Shown here: piece after piece, positions 1 to 8,367 of the stretch
Layout of the letters: each line of letters begins with the position of its first letter
Numbering within the stretch: the stretch's first letter is position 1
Origin: Candidatus Proelusimicrobium volucris
GTDB lineage: Bacteria; Elusimicrobiota; Elusimicrobia; Elusimicrobiales; Elusimicrobiaceae
Assembly: GCA_944324665.1 (NCBI GenBank)
Contig: CALUXD010000002.1
Location: 1-64,000 of the forward strand
Reading direction: 5' to 3'
Length of the DNA: 64,000 bases
Position numbers and translations under genes: made by a program
Notes under the pieces: model-generated
Told to the model about the DNA's origin: nothing
Databases searched by the model: none
Seen by the model: only the letters and a program-made list of their open reading frames with translations

Positions 1-70
1 AATGGAGCTGAGCCCGACGAGGGGCAATGCGGTGAAATCGCAGAAGGTAATCAAAATCCTTATACCATAA
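1..70 (+). CDS. 3' end of an unidentified gene (partial)
   Basis: A reading frame open at the window edge ends with TAA at 68-70, 18 bases before the next start codon. Only about 22 codons are visible and they show no recognisable motif. A second frame is also open to 102, overlapping the next gene, so the choice rests mainly on spacing. Given the downstream genes it is probably another Tad-locus or envelope gene on the same transcript. It could also be non-coding. Confidence 0.35.
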   Translation, partial: MELSPTRGNAVKSQKVIKILIP

Positions 71-88
71 TATCGGGACGACAGATTT

Positions 89-1075
89 ATGAAAAACAAT
101 AAATATATTAAGGTTTTAACGATAGTAACAATATTTTCCCTGCTTGGCGTCTGGGTGGAAGCTGCGGGCCCTTATAAAAGAGCAGGTACCAGTGCGAGTG
201 CATTTTTGAAACTCGGCACCGGCGCGCCTGAGGCCCAGGCTTTGGGTAATGCGTATACGGCTCTTTCCAGCGGAGCGCAGGCCTTGTTTTGGAACCCTGC
301 GGGTATAGCGACCAGCACTTCTAGAGAAATACAGGTCTCTCACATGCAGTGGTTTGAGGGCGTAGGCGACAGTGCCGTAGGGTATATACAGCCGATAGGC
401 AAAACCGTTTTGGGTGTCAGTTTAAGGTATATGCGCTTATCCGGCGATGACCTTAATGCCAGAGATCCGGAGGGTATACCGTATAATATTACGGGTGATG
501 CTATAAGGGACTTTGTCGCGACGGTATCTTTGGGAAGGACATTCTTTGGCGTATTGGACATAGGCGGTACGGCTAAATATATCAATGAAGACAACGTCGG
601 CGTAAAACATATCAACCCGGCATTTGACATCGGCGGTAAGCTGAGAATATCCAACAACAGATTCGTGATAGGCGTTATGGGGCAGAACCTTGGCGATCCC
701 GATGAAGTGCCTTCGGCGATTAGAGGCGGTGCGGCGATAAACACAAAATATTTTACCGTTTCGGGCGAAATAGTTGATTATGTAGATGATAAATTAAGAT
801 ATGGTGTAGGTCTTGCGATACATATCCCCGAAGATTTGGTGCAGGTCGCTTCTTTTGATATAAGGGTAGGTTACTATAACCGCGAGAATACGGGCTGGGC
901 GGAAGACGGCGACATAGCCGAGAAGATCGGCTTGGAGACGACTTCAAAGGTAACTTTGGGTTTCGGTTTTTACAGCAGCGAAGTGTTCGGATACGGTTTA
1001 GGGCTTGATTATGCTATGATGCCTTCGGGCGCATTGGGCACGGCCCATCAATTGGCGGTTAGATTACAGTTCTAG
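89..1075 (+). CDS. PorV/PorQ-like (UPF0164) outer-membrane beta-barrel protein
   Basis: The 328-aa product has an N-terminal signal peptide (about residues 1-25, hydrophobic core ending in VEAAG). It then has the family signature of a 'FLKLG.GA.EAQALGNAYTAL' block followed by 'FWNPAG', typical of PorV/UPF0164 barrels. Alternating hydrophobic strands fill the rest and the chain ends in an aromatic residue (RLQF), as expected of an outer-membrane barrel. It lies just upstream of the prepilin genes, so it may be an outer-membrane partner of the Tad apparatus or simply co-transcribed. A paralog sits at 49086-50189 beside a secreted protease. Family assignment is good; the role is not known. Confidence 0.75.
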   Translation: MKNNKYIKVLTIVTIFSLLGVWVEAAGPYKRAGTSASAFLKLGTGAPEAQALGNAYTALSSGAQALFWNPAGIATSTSREIQVSHMQWFEGVGDSAVGYIQPIGKTVLGVSLRYMRLSGDDLNARDPEGIPYNITGDAIRDFVATVSLGRTFFGVLDIGGTAKYINEDNVGVKHINPAFDIGGKLRISNNRFVIGVMGQNLGDPDEVPSAIRGGAAINTKYFTVSGEIVDYVDDKLRYGVGLAIHIPEDLVQVASFDIRVGYYNRENTGWAEDGDIAEKIGLETTSKVTLGFGFYSSEVFGYGLGLDYAMMPSGALGTAHQLAVRLQF

Positions 1076-1101
1076 AACTGTAAATCCGCGGGACGGCTGG
1101 T

Positions 1102-1266
1102 ATGAAAAGAAACAAGAAAGGTCAGGCTGCGGTTGAATATATATTGACTACGGCGGCGTTATTTGTGGCATTTGTTCTTTTTTATAAGTATTACAGCTGG
1201 GTGGTACCGCAACAATTTGAGCAGGGGGCGAAGATAATACTCTCTGTTTATGAGCTTGAAAATTAG
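1102..1266 (+). CDS. Flp-like Tad prepilin (small)
   Basis: This 54-aa product begins MKRNKKGQAAVEYIL and fits the Flp prepilin signature: a short basic leader, Gly at the cleavage site, and a Glu-Tyr pair at +5/+6 (G|QAAVEY). A hydrophobic helix of about 18 residues follows, then a short polar tail ending in VYELEN. Prepilin peptidase would cleave after Gly7. The ATG at 1102 lies 26 bases after the preceding stop; no strong ribosome site is obvious (GGACGG upstream). It could be a minor pilin, since a second Flp-like gene follows at 1308. Confidence 0.75.
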   Translation: MKRNKKGQAAVEYILTTAALFVAFVLFYKYYSWVVPQQFEQGAKIILSVYELEN

Positions 1267-1307
1267 TTTAAGGAAAAGATGTTTTTATATTTTCGGAGGA
1301 GTTGTTT

Positions 1308-1520
1308 ATGATGAGAATGATTGCTAAAATGCATTTGGCTTATGCCAATGCGATTGAGACGGTCAAAAATAAAAAAGGCCAGAATACCATCGAATATTTG
1401 TTCATGCTTGGTATTATCGTAGTAGTGGTAGGTATAGTCGGCGGTTTGATTAAAGCCTTTATGCCTGAGCTTTTCGACAGCGTAAAAGCAAAGATTATGG
1501 GAGAAGCGGGCAACCTGTAA
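1308..1520 (+). CDS. flp: Flp-type major prepilin candidate
   Basis: This is a 70-aa protein. After a 20-25 residue leader it has KKGQNTIEYLFMLG, the G|XXXXEY motif of Flp/Tad pilins, then a strongly hydrophobic stretch rich in Val/Ile/Gly and a short amphipathic tail. GGAGGA at 1295-1300 gives a well-spaced ribosome site for the ATG at 1308; a TTG at 1302 is also in frame but worse placed. The strong ribosome site and classical motif make it the best candidate for the main pilus subunit. The leader is longer than that of the preceding pilin. Confidence 0.8.
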   Translation: MMRMIAKMHLAYANAIETVKNKKGQNTIEYLFMLGIIVVVVGIVGGLIKAFMPELFDSVKAKIMGEAGNL

Positions 1521-1527
1521 TTTGACG

Positions 1528-1998
1528 ATGATAAAGAAACGTGATGGCCAAACTGTAATAGAGTTGATATTGATTCTGCCGGTATTCTTAATGATAATAT
1601 TTGTCGTTTTGGAACTGGGGAATATGGCCTATCGCATGATTTTGGCGCATCACGTTTCTTATGAGCTTGCGAGGGTAGGATCTTTGGTGGGCGTTAAGAA
1701 ACACAGCGGAAATACCGACAGCCAAAGAATAAACAGTAAGATGAAAGAAGCTCTTAACAAGATGTTTGGTCAACGCGGGGCGCAGAGCATGCAATTTTCC
1801 GCGGTTTTACAGAAGACGAGCAATGACCCTCAAGTAAAGAATCACGCCAATGAAGATTTGGTGGTAACTTTTGTGTACAAAGTGCAGTTATTGTTTCCTC
1901 TTACGAGCTATATTTTTGCCGATGAGCCCAAAAGATTGGGAATAAAGAGGATAAAAGCGACGGTAAGGATGCCGGTGGAACGGCCGTTGCTAAATTAG
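1528..1998 (+). CDS. tadE: TadE-like pseudopilin
   Basis: The 156-aa product starts MIKKRDGQTVIEL, a class III prepilin-like leader (Gly followed by QTVIE), then a long hydrophobic helix and a polar C-terminal domain with predicted strands. This is the TadE/TadF architecture: minor pseudopilins of the Tad pilus processed by prepilin peptidase. The ATG at 1528 is preferred to an in-frame TTG at 1522. The gene follows the Flp gene by 7 bases and precedes cpaB. A second TadE-like gene lies at 17142. Confidence 0.75.
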   Translation: MIKKRDGQTVIELILILPVFLMIIFVVLELGNMAYRMILAHHVSYELARVGSLVGVKKHSGNTDSQRINSKMKEALNKMFGQRGAQSMQFSAVLQKTSNDPQVKNHANEDLVVTFVYKVQLLFPLTSYIFADEPKRLGIKRIKATVRMPVERPLLN

Positions 1999-2083
1999 GC
2001 GCAGCCGTATTTAAGCGGCTATTTAAGGGATAAGAAGTCAGAACGGATTTTTATTATATAGGCAGTTTTTAAAGGAGCTTTAC

Positions 2084-2842
2084 ATGAACAAAAAGAATAT
2101 TATGCTTCCGGTAGTTATAGCTATAGCGGCGGCTTTAATATATTATTTTGTGCTTTATATGGCGCAGGGTAAGATAAGAGAAACTTCCAAAATGGAAAAG
2201 GTGGCTGTTGCCGCGGTTGATTTGCCCGAGGGGAAAATGATAGTAAGGGGCAATATAAAAGAAGTAGACATTCCCACTGCCTATATACAGAAAGACGCTT
2301 ATGTAATATCTAGAGGGGCAAATTTGAGCGATATAGAGAATTTAGTTACCAAAGTAGCCATAGCGCGCGGCAATCAGATAACGAAGCCGTCGGTAACAAG
2401 TTTGAGCCCCGAATCGGGTATAAGTTTAAAGGTAATGCCGTCTTACAGGGCTTTTATATTGCCGGTTGATACCAATGTTTCCAGTTTAATAAAGCCGGAA
2501 GACAAAGTTGACGTATTGCTCACTTTCGACGCCATGATAAAGAATGGTGGCGGCAAGGAAAAGATGACGGCTACGATTTTGCAGGATATACCGGTTCTCG
2601 GCGTAGGCGGGAACTTGGGGCAGGGTATGGATTCCGCTTCCAGGGCGGCGAATGCCGAACGGGAAGCGAACAATGCGGCGTTTTCCGACAGGTCGGTATT
2701 AAGCTTGTCGGTATCGCCGGTGGAAGCGCAGTATTTGGCCTTGGCGCAGGAAGAAGGCGTGATTACGGTTATCGTAAGGTCTAACGGCGACAGAAAGGTA
2801 TTGCCGATAGAGATATCCAGCTTCTCCAAACTGTTTAGTTAA
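2084..2842 (+). CDS. cpaB: Flp pilus assembly protein CpaB/RcpC
   Basis: This 252-aa protein has an N-terminal signal anchor (about residues 6-27) and then a SAF-like domain (VAAVDLPEGKMIVRGNIK). A CpaB/RcpC core follows, with 'RAFILPVDTN..SSLIKPEDKVDVLLT', and a C-terminal stretch in which PVEAQYLALAQEEGVITVIVR matches the usual CpaB ending. CpaB is a periplasmic partner of the Tad secretin. AAAGGAGC at 2070-2077 is the ribosome site for the ATG at 2084. Length is near the family norm. It directly precedes the secretin gene, as in other Tad loci. Confidence 0.9.
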   Translation: MNKKNIMLPVVIAIAAALIYYFVLYMAQGKIRETSKMEKVAVAAVDLPEGKMIVRGNIKEVDIPTAYIQKDAYVISRGANLSDIENLVTKVAIARGNQITKPSVTSLSPESGISLKVMPSYRAFILPVDTNVSSLIKPEDKVDVLLTFDAMIKNGGGKEKMTATILQDIPVLGVGGNLGQGMDSASRAANAEREANNAAFSDRSVLSLSVSPVEAQYLALAQEEGVITVIVRSNGDRKVLPIEISSFSKLFS

Positions 2843-2876
2843 AGGAATTTAAAATTATTTAAGGGATTATATAAAT

Positions 2877-3620
2877 ATGAAAAATCAGAAATATGTTTTA
2901 AAAGCTTTAACAATGATCTTAGCCTTCATGGCGCTGGGTATAAGCGCGGAAGCTAAGAAGACGGAGTTGGTAGCCGTCAGCGCCGACATCGTTGAGATCA
3001 GCGGTTCTTTGACGACCTCTAAGGGTTTTGCGTGGAACCAATTGCTGGATTTCAGCGAGAAGGAAATTCCCGGGATATTCTCGATAGGCGAGTTTGAGAG
3101 GAAGTCTTTGCTTACGACTCGTTTAAAACTTATGGAAAACGAAGGCAAGGCTCAGATACTTTCCAATCCGAAAGTGATAGCCCGTTCCAATACCAGTGCG
3201 AACTTCTCCGCAGGCGGGCAGATCCCTTATCCCGTGGTGAGCGACAGGAACGTCGGCACGGAAATGAAGGAATACGGCGTTAAATTGGACGTAATGCCCA
3301 CGATTATACCGGAAAGGAACAATATCATAATAGTACAGTTGGAGATTGAACTTTCCAACCCGGACTATTCCAGGAGTTTGACGATAAACGGTTCTACGGT
3401 ACCGTCAATGACGAAGAGGTTTTTAAGATCCGAGGTTGAGCTTAGCAGCGGGGAGACTTTGGTTATCGGCGGCTTAAAGAGCAGCACCAGAAGCGTTGCA
3501 GAAGACAGAGTGCCAATACTGGGCAAAATACCTTTAATAGGGTTGCTTTTCAGGAACAAAGACATAACCGAAGAACAAAGATCTTTATTCTTATTCATAA
3601 CGGTAGAGATCGTGGAGTAA
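2877..3620 (+). CDS. cpaC: Minimal Tad secretin (CpaC/RcpA family)
   Basis: A signal peptide (residues 1-26) is followed almost directly by the secretin core: 'TTRLKLMENEGKAQILSNPKV', 'GGQIPYPV', 'YGVKLDVMPTI' and the closing 'VPILGKIPLIGLLF' with 'LFLFITVEIV'. These are the marks of the type II/III/Tad secretin beta-barrel. At 247 aa it is about half the usual CpaC length: the N-terminal BON and N-ring modules that span the periplasm appear to be missing. It would form the outer-membrane pore of the pilus. The reading frame is intact, so it is a short form rather than a broken gene. Confidence 0.85.
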   Translation: MKNQKYVLKALTMILAFMALGISAEAKKTELVAVSADIVEISGSLTTSKGFAWNQLLDFSEKEIPGIFSIGEFERKSLLTTRLKLMENEGKAQILSNPKVIARSNTSANFSAGGQIPYPVVSDRNVGTEMKEYGVKLDVMPTIIPERNNIIIVQLEIELSNPDYSRSLTINGSTVPSMTKRFLRSEVELSSGETLVIGGLKSSTRSVAEDRVPILGKIPLIGLLFRNKDITEEQRSLFLFITVEIVE

Positions 3621-3624
3621 TAAT

Positions 3625-5844
3625 ATGGAAGAAACGCAGGGGATATCCGCCTCACCAAGAGTAATAGCGTTTACCGGCCCGAAAGAGGGTGTAGGTAAGA
3701 CGACGCTTGTATTAAATTTGGCCATAGCCTGGGCGGAAATGCAGAAGAGGCCGGTACTTATTGTACCTTTGGACCCTTTGGCCAGGCAGGAACACGGCTT
3801 TTATTTGGGGATAAGGAAACCTGTTACTGTGGCGGACCTCGTGCGTGCGTTAGGATCGGGCGCCATAGCGATAGCTGGCGGCCTTTTAAGAGGCAAGGTT
3901 TCAATGACTCAAGTGGGGGTCGGTGTTCTGCCTTTGGGTTCTACAAGGCAGGAAGTATCCTTAATATCTCCTAAGATATTGCTTCCGATGCTTTCAAGGC
4001 TGCAGCAGACTTTTGACATATTTCTTGATGTCGATTCCAGTTTTCCTATGGAATCGTTCGCTTTTGATATAGCCGATAAGATTTTTTGGGTTACGAATTG
4101 TACCCGTTCTCATTTGAATACGGCGGTATCGATGTTTACGGATTTTAAGGAGATGCATTTCCCTATTGACCGTATCGACATAATTTGCAATCAATACAAT
4201 TTGCCCGGAGCGATAGACCACGAAGAAGTAAACCAATTTTTTATAAAACTCGGGCGTGAGCCGATAGTATATCTTACCTGGGAGGAAAGCGTTTTTGAAT
4301 CCTCCAACAAGAGGGAGATAGAGATTTTGGTCAACCGCAGTTCTCTTTGGGTCCAGGAAGGTTTAAAGCCTATTTTGAAGGTGATAGAAGATACTCCTAC
4401 GATAGAGAAGAACTGGTCTACGGTAGTGCCCGACAGTGAATTTGTTTCGGCGGCAAAGAATATATGGGAAGCGGCGACGGTGTTGACCGGCAATGCGAAA
4501 GGGCCCAACCATTTTGACGCAGGCGATACGGAACTGTCCTATTGGGACTCTTTGAAGCAGCAAGTACATAAAGACGTTATTAAGACATTGGAAGTGGAAC
4601 GTATAGTTATCAGCGAGGAAGGCTCTCAGAACGAACAAACCAGGAAACGTGTTTCCGTAATTATAGACGAAGTTTTGCGAAAGAAAGCGAACGTACAGCT
4701 TTCCCGCGACCAAAAGATAAGGTTTATTAACGAATTATTGGACGAAATTTTGGGATTGGGGCCTTTAGAGGCTTTGATGAGGGATCCGTCCGTCACGGAA
4801 ATCATGGTAAACGCTTACGACAAGATTTTTATCGAGCAGAAAGGTAAGCTGACGCTTACGCGTTATAAATTCCGCAACAATGACCAAGTGGTGCAAGTAA
4901 TAAAGAGGATAGTGGCGCCGCTGGGCAGGCGTATAGACGAATCGGTACCGTTGGTGGACGCTAGATTGAAAGACGGTTCCCGTGTAAACGCGATTATAGC
5001 GCCTTTGGCGGTTTCCGGTCCTTCATTGACGATAAGGCGCTTCTCCCAGAAGCCGTTCGGGCCGGAAGATTATTATCGTTTCGGTACGATTGACAGGGAT
5101 ACGATGTACTTTTTGGAGAGCTGTGTTAAACTCAGAAAGAACATTATTATATGCGGCGGTACCGGTACCGGTAAAACCACGTTTTTAAACGCATTATCAA
5201 GTTACATTCCTGAGAATGAACGTATAGTAACGGTGGAAGATACCGCGGAGTTGAGACTCCAGCAGGAACACTGGGTTTCCTTGGAAAGCAGGCCGGCGAA
5301 CATCGAGGGCAAAGGCGAGATAACGATTAAGGACCTTGTAAAGAACTGTCTTCGTATGAGGCCGGACCGCATAGTAGTCGGTGAGTGCCGCGGCTCGGAA
5401 GCTTTGGACATGTTGCAAGCGATGAACACCGGTCACGAGGGTTCTTTGGCCACTATTCACGCAAACACGCCGCGCGACGGACTTACGCGTCTTGAGGCTA
5501 TGTGCATGATGGCAAGCGCGGACTTGCCGATATGGGCTATCAGGGAGATGATTTCCTCTGCCGTAAACTTGATAGTACAGCTTTCCAGGTTCTCCGACGG
5601 AAGCAGAAAGGTTACATACGTAACTGAGATATGCGGGCAGAAAGACGGAGTGATACAGAGCAAGGATTTATTCCGCTATGTGCAGACGGGCGTCAATAAA
5701 GAGGGCAAGGTCGAAGGCACCTTTGCGCCTACGGGCGATTTGCCTACATTCTTCCCTGAGTTTAAGGCAAAGGGTATAGATGTCCCCAAAGAAACGTTTG
5801 ATAGGAAAGAGCCGACGGCAAAAACGGAAGAGGCCGCGGCATAG
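3625..5844 (+). CDS. TadZ-TadA fusion: MinD-like localiser joined to the pilus assembly ATPase
   Basis: This 739-aa cytoplasmic protein joins two normally separate Tad proteins. Residues about 10-260 are MinD/ParA-like (TadZ/CpaE) with a deviant Walker [11 protein letters not shown] (Lys20, Lys25). Residues about 310-700 are CpaF/TadA, a secretion ATPase with Walker [10 protein letters not shown] (Lys517), a '[10 protein letters not shown]' Asp box, Walker B '[12 protein letters not shown]' and a His box '[12 protein letters not shown]'. The acidic tail is Ala/Glu-rich. It powers pilus extension and presumably carries its own positioning domain. The ATG at 3625 is 4 bases after the secretin stop. 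No frame break or internal stop is seen, so the fusion is in one open frame. Confidence 0.93.
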   Translation: MEETQGISASPRVIAFTGPKEGVGKTTLVLNLAIAWAEMQKRPVLIVPLDPLARQEHGFYLGIRKPVTVADLVRALGSGAIAIAGGLLRGKVSMTQVGVGVLPLGSTRQEVSLISPKILLPMLSRLQQTFDIFLDVDSSFPMESFAFDIADKIFWVTNCTRSHLNTAVSMFTDFKEMHFPIDRIDIICNQYNLPGAIDHEEVNQFFIKLGREPIVYLTWEESVFESSNKREIEILVNRSSLWVQEGLKPILKVIEDTPTIEKNWSTVVPDSEFVSAAKNIWEAATVLTGNAKGPNHFDAGDTELSYWDSLKQQVHKDVIKTLEVERIVISEEGSQNEQTRKRVSVIIDEVLRKKANVQLSRDQKIRFINELLDEILGLGPLEALMRDPSVTEIMVNAYDKIFIEQKGKLTLTRYKFRNNDQVVQVIKRIVAPLGRRIDESVPLVDARLKDGSRVNAIIAPLAVSGPSLTIRRFSQKPFGPEDYYRFGTIDRDTMYFLESCVKLRKNIIICGGTGTGKTTFLNALSSYIPENERIVTVEDTAELRLQQEHWVSLESRPANIEGKGEITIKDLVKNCLRMRPDRIVVGECRGSEALDMLQAMNTGHEGSLATIHANTPRDGLTRLEAMCMMASADLPIWAIREMISSAVNLIVQLSRFSDGSRKVTYVTEICGQKDGVIQSKDLFRYVQTGVNKEGKVEGTFAPTGDLPTFFPEFKAKGIDVPKETFDRKEPTAKTEEAAA

Positions 5845-5856
5845 AAAGGACAGACG

Positions 5857-7461
5857 ATGAAATTTCTAAAAAGGTTTTTAATAACGGTTTTGATAAGCGG
5901 AGCTTCGGGCATAGCTTTGAATGCGCAGGGTATATTTACCACGAACCAAAGCGATAGGATAGCGTGCGCGAAGGAGCGTTTATACGCTATTTACAACTTT
6001 TTGGACGCTTCCAAGCCAACCGATCAAAAAACTTTTGAGCCTGTGGCCTGCGGCAGTGGGGCTAAAGCCGTTCCAATGCCGAAATATTTGGACAAGCTGC
6101 TGCCTGAAATGGATATGAGGAGATTATGGCAAGTATCGGCAGGCGAAGGCGGCGGTATGGAGTATTACAGCGAAGCCGAGATGTGGCGCCAGCCTATCGG
6201 GCTTATCTTTAACTTTTTGGAGCTGATGGAGCAAATAAACAGCGGCGGGGCCTATACTACGGCCGATACGATAGAGCGTATAACTAAATTTAAGACGCAG
6301 ATGATAGTGTATATCGACAGATTGAAGAGCCGCCCTTCAAATTATGAACTGCGCGACAGTATGGAAGGACGTGGCCGCTCCATGATAGCTACATTGGATT
6401 TGATAGATGCGGAGATGGGCAGCGTATTGGAATCTTTTAAAGTATCGCCTTGGCTGTGGCGCAATAGATTTAGAAAGGCCGTAATGGGCGTAGTGACATT
6501 ATCAAACAGTCTTTATGGCGATATGGTAACGACCAAGCCATTGGTAATGCCTGACCCGAAGAGTAAGCATACCACCAATGATATAGCGATAACGATATTT
6601 ATGCTGTTGGGTACGATATCCGTATTTATAAGCGGGTATATGTTAGTTTCCGATAGGAACGATCAAATATCCAAGGCTATCGGGCAGTATATGCAGAAGA
6701 GCTCTGTATGGGCAGATGATTACAGCAGGCAGTTCTTGGACATAAACGTAAAATATATAGTATTGGGGACTTTATTTTTCTTCTGCGTATTGGGTGCGCT
6801 GTTCGGTATGGGCGCAGGCGGATTTACGGGCGTATTGATGTTTGCGGTGTTCTTTGCGATGGGGTTGACCTTCGGGTTAAAGATGCCGGGGATAATATTG
6901 GGAGTACTTAAGAAACGCCGCGGCGAGAAAGTGAACGCCCAGCTGATGGACGCTTTAATATTGTTGTCAAACTCTTTAAAATCCGGTATGGATATAGTCC
7001 AGGGTTTTGATATGGTTTCAAGGGATTTAAAGCCGCCGATATCGGACGAATTTTCTTTGGTAATAAAGAACTATAAATTAGGTGCTCCGTTTGAGAAGGC
7101 TTTGGAAGGTATGGAAGACAGGATAGAGTCGAGATTGCTTTCGTATATGGTGAAGGCCATAGTACTGCAGAGGCAAGTCGGCGGTAACTTAACGAAGATT
7201 TTTGAAAGGATAGTGGAGAACATAAGGGAAGAGAGTAAACTGGAAGAGAAGTTGCAGGCGATGACGGCTCAGCAAAGGATACAGGCGATAGTGGTCGGTG
7301 TCATGCCGTGGGTGATGGTAGGCGTAATGTTTATGTTCCAGCCTGACACGATGATAAACTTTTATACTTCCACGATAGGTATAGTAGTATTGTTTATGTG
7401 CATAGTGTGGATAGGCATCGGTATAAAGTTGGTAAACAAATTAGGGGAAATAAAGGTATAA
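5857..7461 (+). CDS. tadB: TadB-like pilus inner-membrane protein with extra exported N-terminal domain
   Basis: The C-terminal half (about residues 270-534) is a T2SSF/TadB protein with membrane segments near 300-350 and 480-525 and the core 'LMDALILLSNSLKSGMDIVQGF' to 'LQRQVGGNLTKIFERI'. The N-terminal half is unusual. A signal-like segment (residues 1-25) precedes about 210 residues of soluble, helix-rich sequence and then a TM helix at about 243-265. That domain would therefore lie in the periplasm. Typical TadB is around 300 aa, so 534 aa is a large extension. The start at 5857 follows AGAAAGGAC and is 12 bases after the TadA stop. Confidence 0.87.
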   Translation: MKFLKRFLITVLISGASGIALNAQGIFTTNQSDRIACAKERLYAIYNFLDASKPTDQKTFEPVACGSGAKAVPMPKYLDKLLPEMDMRRLWQVSAGEGGGMEYYSEAEMWRQPIGLIFNFLELMEQINSGGAYTTADTIERITKFKTQMIVYIDRLKSRPSNYELRDSMEGRGRSMIATLDLIDAEMGSVLESFKVSPWLWRNRFRKAVMGVVTLSNSLYGDMVTTKPLVMPDPKSKHTTNDIAITIFMLLGTISVFISGYMLVSDRNDQISKAIGQYMQKSSVWADDYSRQFLDINVKYIVLGTLFFFCVLGALFGMGAGGFTGVLMFAVFFAMGLTFGLKMPGIILGVLKKRRGEKVNAQLMDALILLSNSLKSGMDIVQGFDMVSRDLKPPISDEFSLVIKNYKLGAPFEKALEGMEDRIESRLLSYMVKAIVLQRQVGGNLTKIFERIVENIREESKLEEKLQAMTAQQRIQAIVVGVMPWVMVGVMFMFQPDTMINFYTSTIGIVVLFMCIVWIGIGIKLVNKLGEIKV

Positions 7462-7464
7462 GAT

Positions 7465-8355
7465 ATGAACTTGGGCGCATATACTGTAATAATGTTGGTG
7501 GTTGCGGTGTTCGGATCGGTAGCGGTAATGGTGGCCGTATTGAGGATACTTTCCCCCTCGGACGAGAGAACCGACATAGCGGACTTGGAGGCGAAACAAA
7601 TAAAATCCACATCCAGCTTTGCGAAGCTGCGCCCTCAGGAACGTTTTTTAGATCGCATTGCTCTTTTTGTATTGGAAACATTTAAGCTGCAAAAGCCGTT
7701 GGAAGAGATGTATATGCTGATGGGCAGCCCGGCCAAGCCCCAGCCCGTGGACATACTGTATTATAAGATATATTGCGCGATAGGCTTGCCGATACTCTTG
7801 ATGTTGGTGTTTAAAACGCCGATACTTATAATAACGCTGCCTTTGGGCTTTTATTTGCCGGATTTGAAATACAAGGGCGAGATACAGAAGCGTCAGCAGG
7901 AGATGCTGGGCAATTTTGCGACGACGGTCGATTTGACTGCACTGATAATAGAGTCCGGATTGGACTATATGACTGCATTTGAAAGGATAATAAAGATAGC
8001 CAAGCAAAAGACCTTGCTTGAAGTCGAAATAGAGAAGACTTTAAACGAAACGAAGTTAGGGTATTCCAGGCGCGAGGCTTTGGAGCGTTTGGCGGCCAGA
8101 ACGGGCGTACAGGACATAAGGTCATTTGTAGGGTTGATAGTACAATCTGACGAATTGGGAACGAGCTTGGTTGATTTGCTTAGGAATTTTTCTACGGACT
8201 TGAGGTTTAGAAGATTGAATAAGGCCGAGAAATTGGCGGCGCAAGCGTCTACGAAGATGTTGATACCGTTGTTTATATTTATATTTCCGGTAGTCTTCAT
8301 TTTGATAATTGCGCCGATGGTTGCAGATTTTATGAGGGGCGGCATGCCCTTTTAA
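7465..8355 (+). CDS. tadC: TadC-like pilus inner-membrane protein
   Basis: This 296-aa protein has an N-terminal TM helix (about 6-28), a hairpin of membrane segments at about 100-130 and a C-terminal helix at about 270-290. They enclose a T2SSF core with 'TTVDLTALIIESGLDYMTAFERI' and 'LAARTGVQDIRSFVGLIVQSDELGTSL'. That is the TadC family, which pairs with TadB as the inner-membrane platform for the assembly ATPase. Length is near the norm. It starts 3 bases after the TadB stop, so the two are probably translationally coupled. Confidence 0.9.
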   Translation: MNLGAYTVIMLVVAVFGSVAVMVAVLRILSPSDERTDIADLEAKQIKSTSSFAKLRPQERFLDRIALFVLETFKLQKPLEEMYMLMGSPAKPQPVDILYYKIYCAIGLPILLMLVFKTPILIITLPLGFYLPDLKYKGEIQKRQQEMLGNFATTVDLTALIIESGLDYMTAFERIIKIAKQKTLLEVEIEKTLNETKLGYSRREALERLAARTGVQDIRSFVGLIVQSDELGTSLVDLLRNFSTDLRFRRLNKAEKLAAQASTKMLIPLFIFIFPVVFILIIAPMVADFMRGGMPF

Positions 8356-8367
8356 GAGGAACCGTTT

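Noticed and set aside
1-102. Frame 1 open from the window edge into the PorV gene
   Set aside because: It would overlap the next gene by 14 bases and has no better support than the frame ending at 70, which gives normal spacing.
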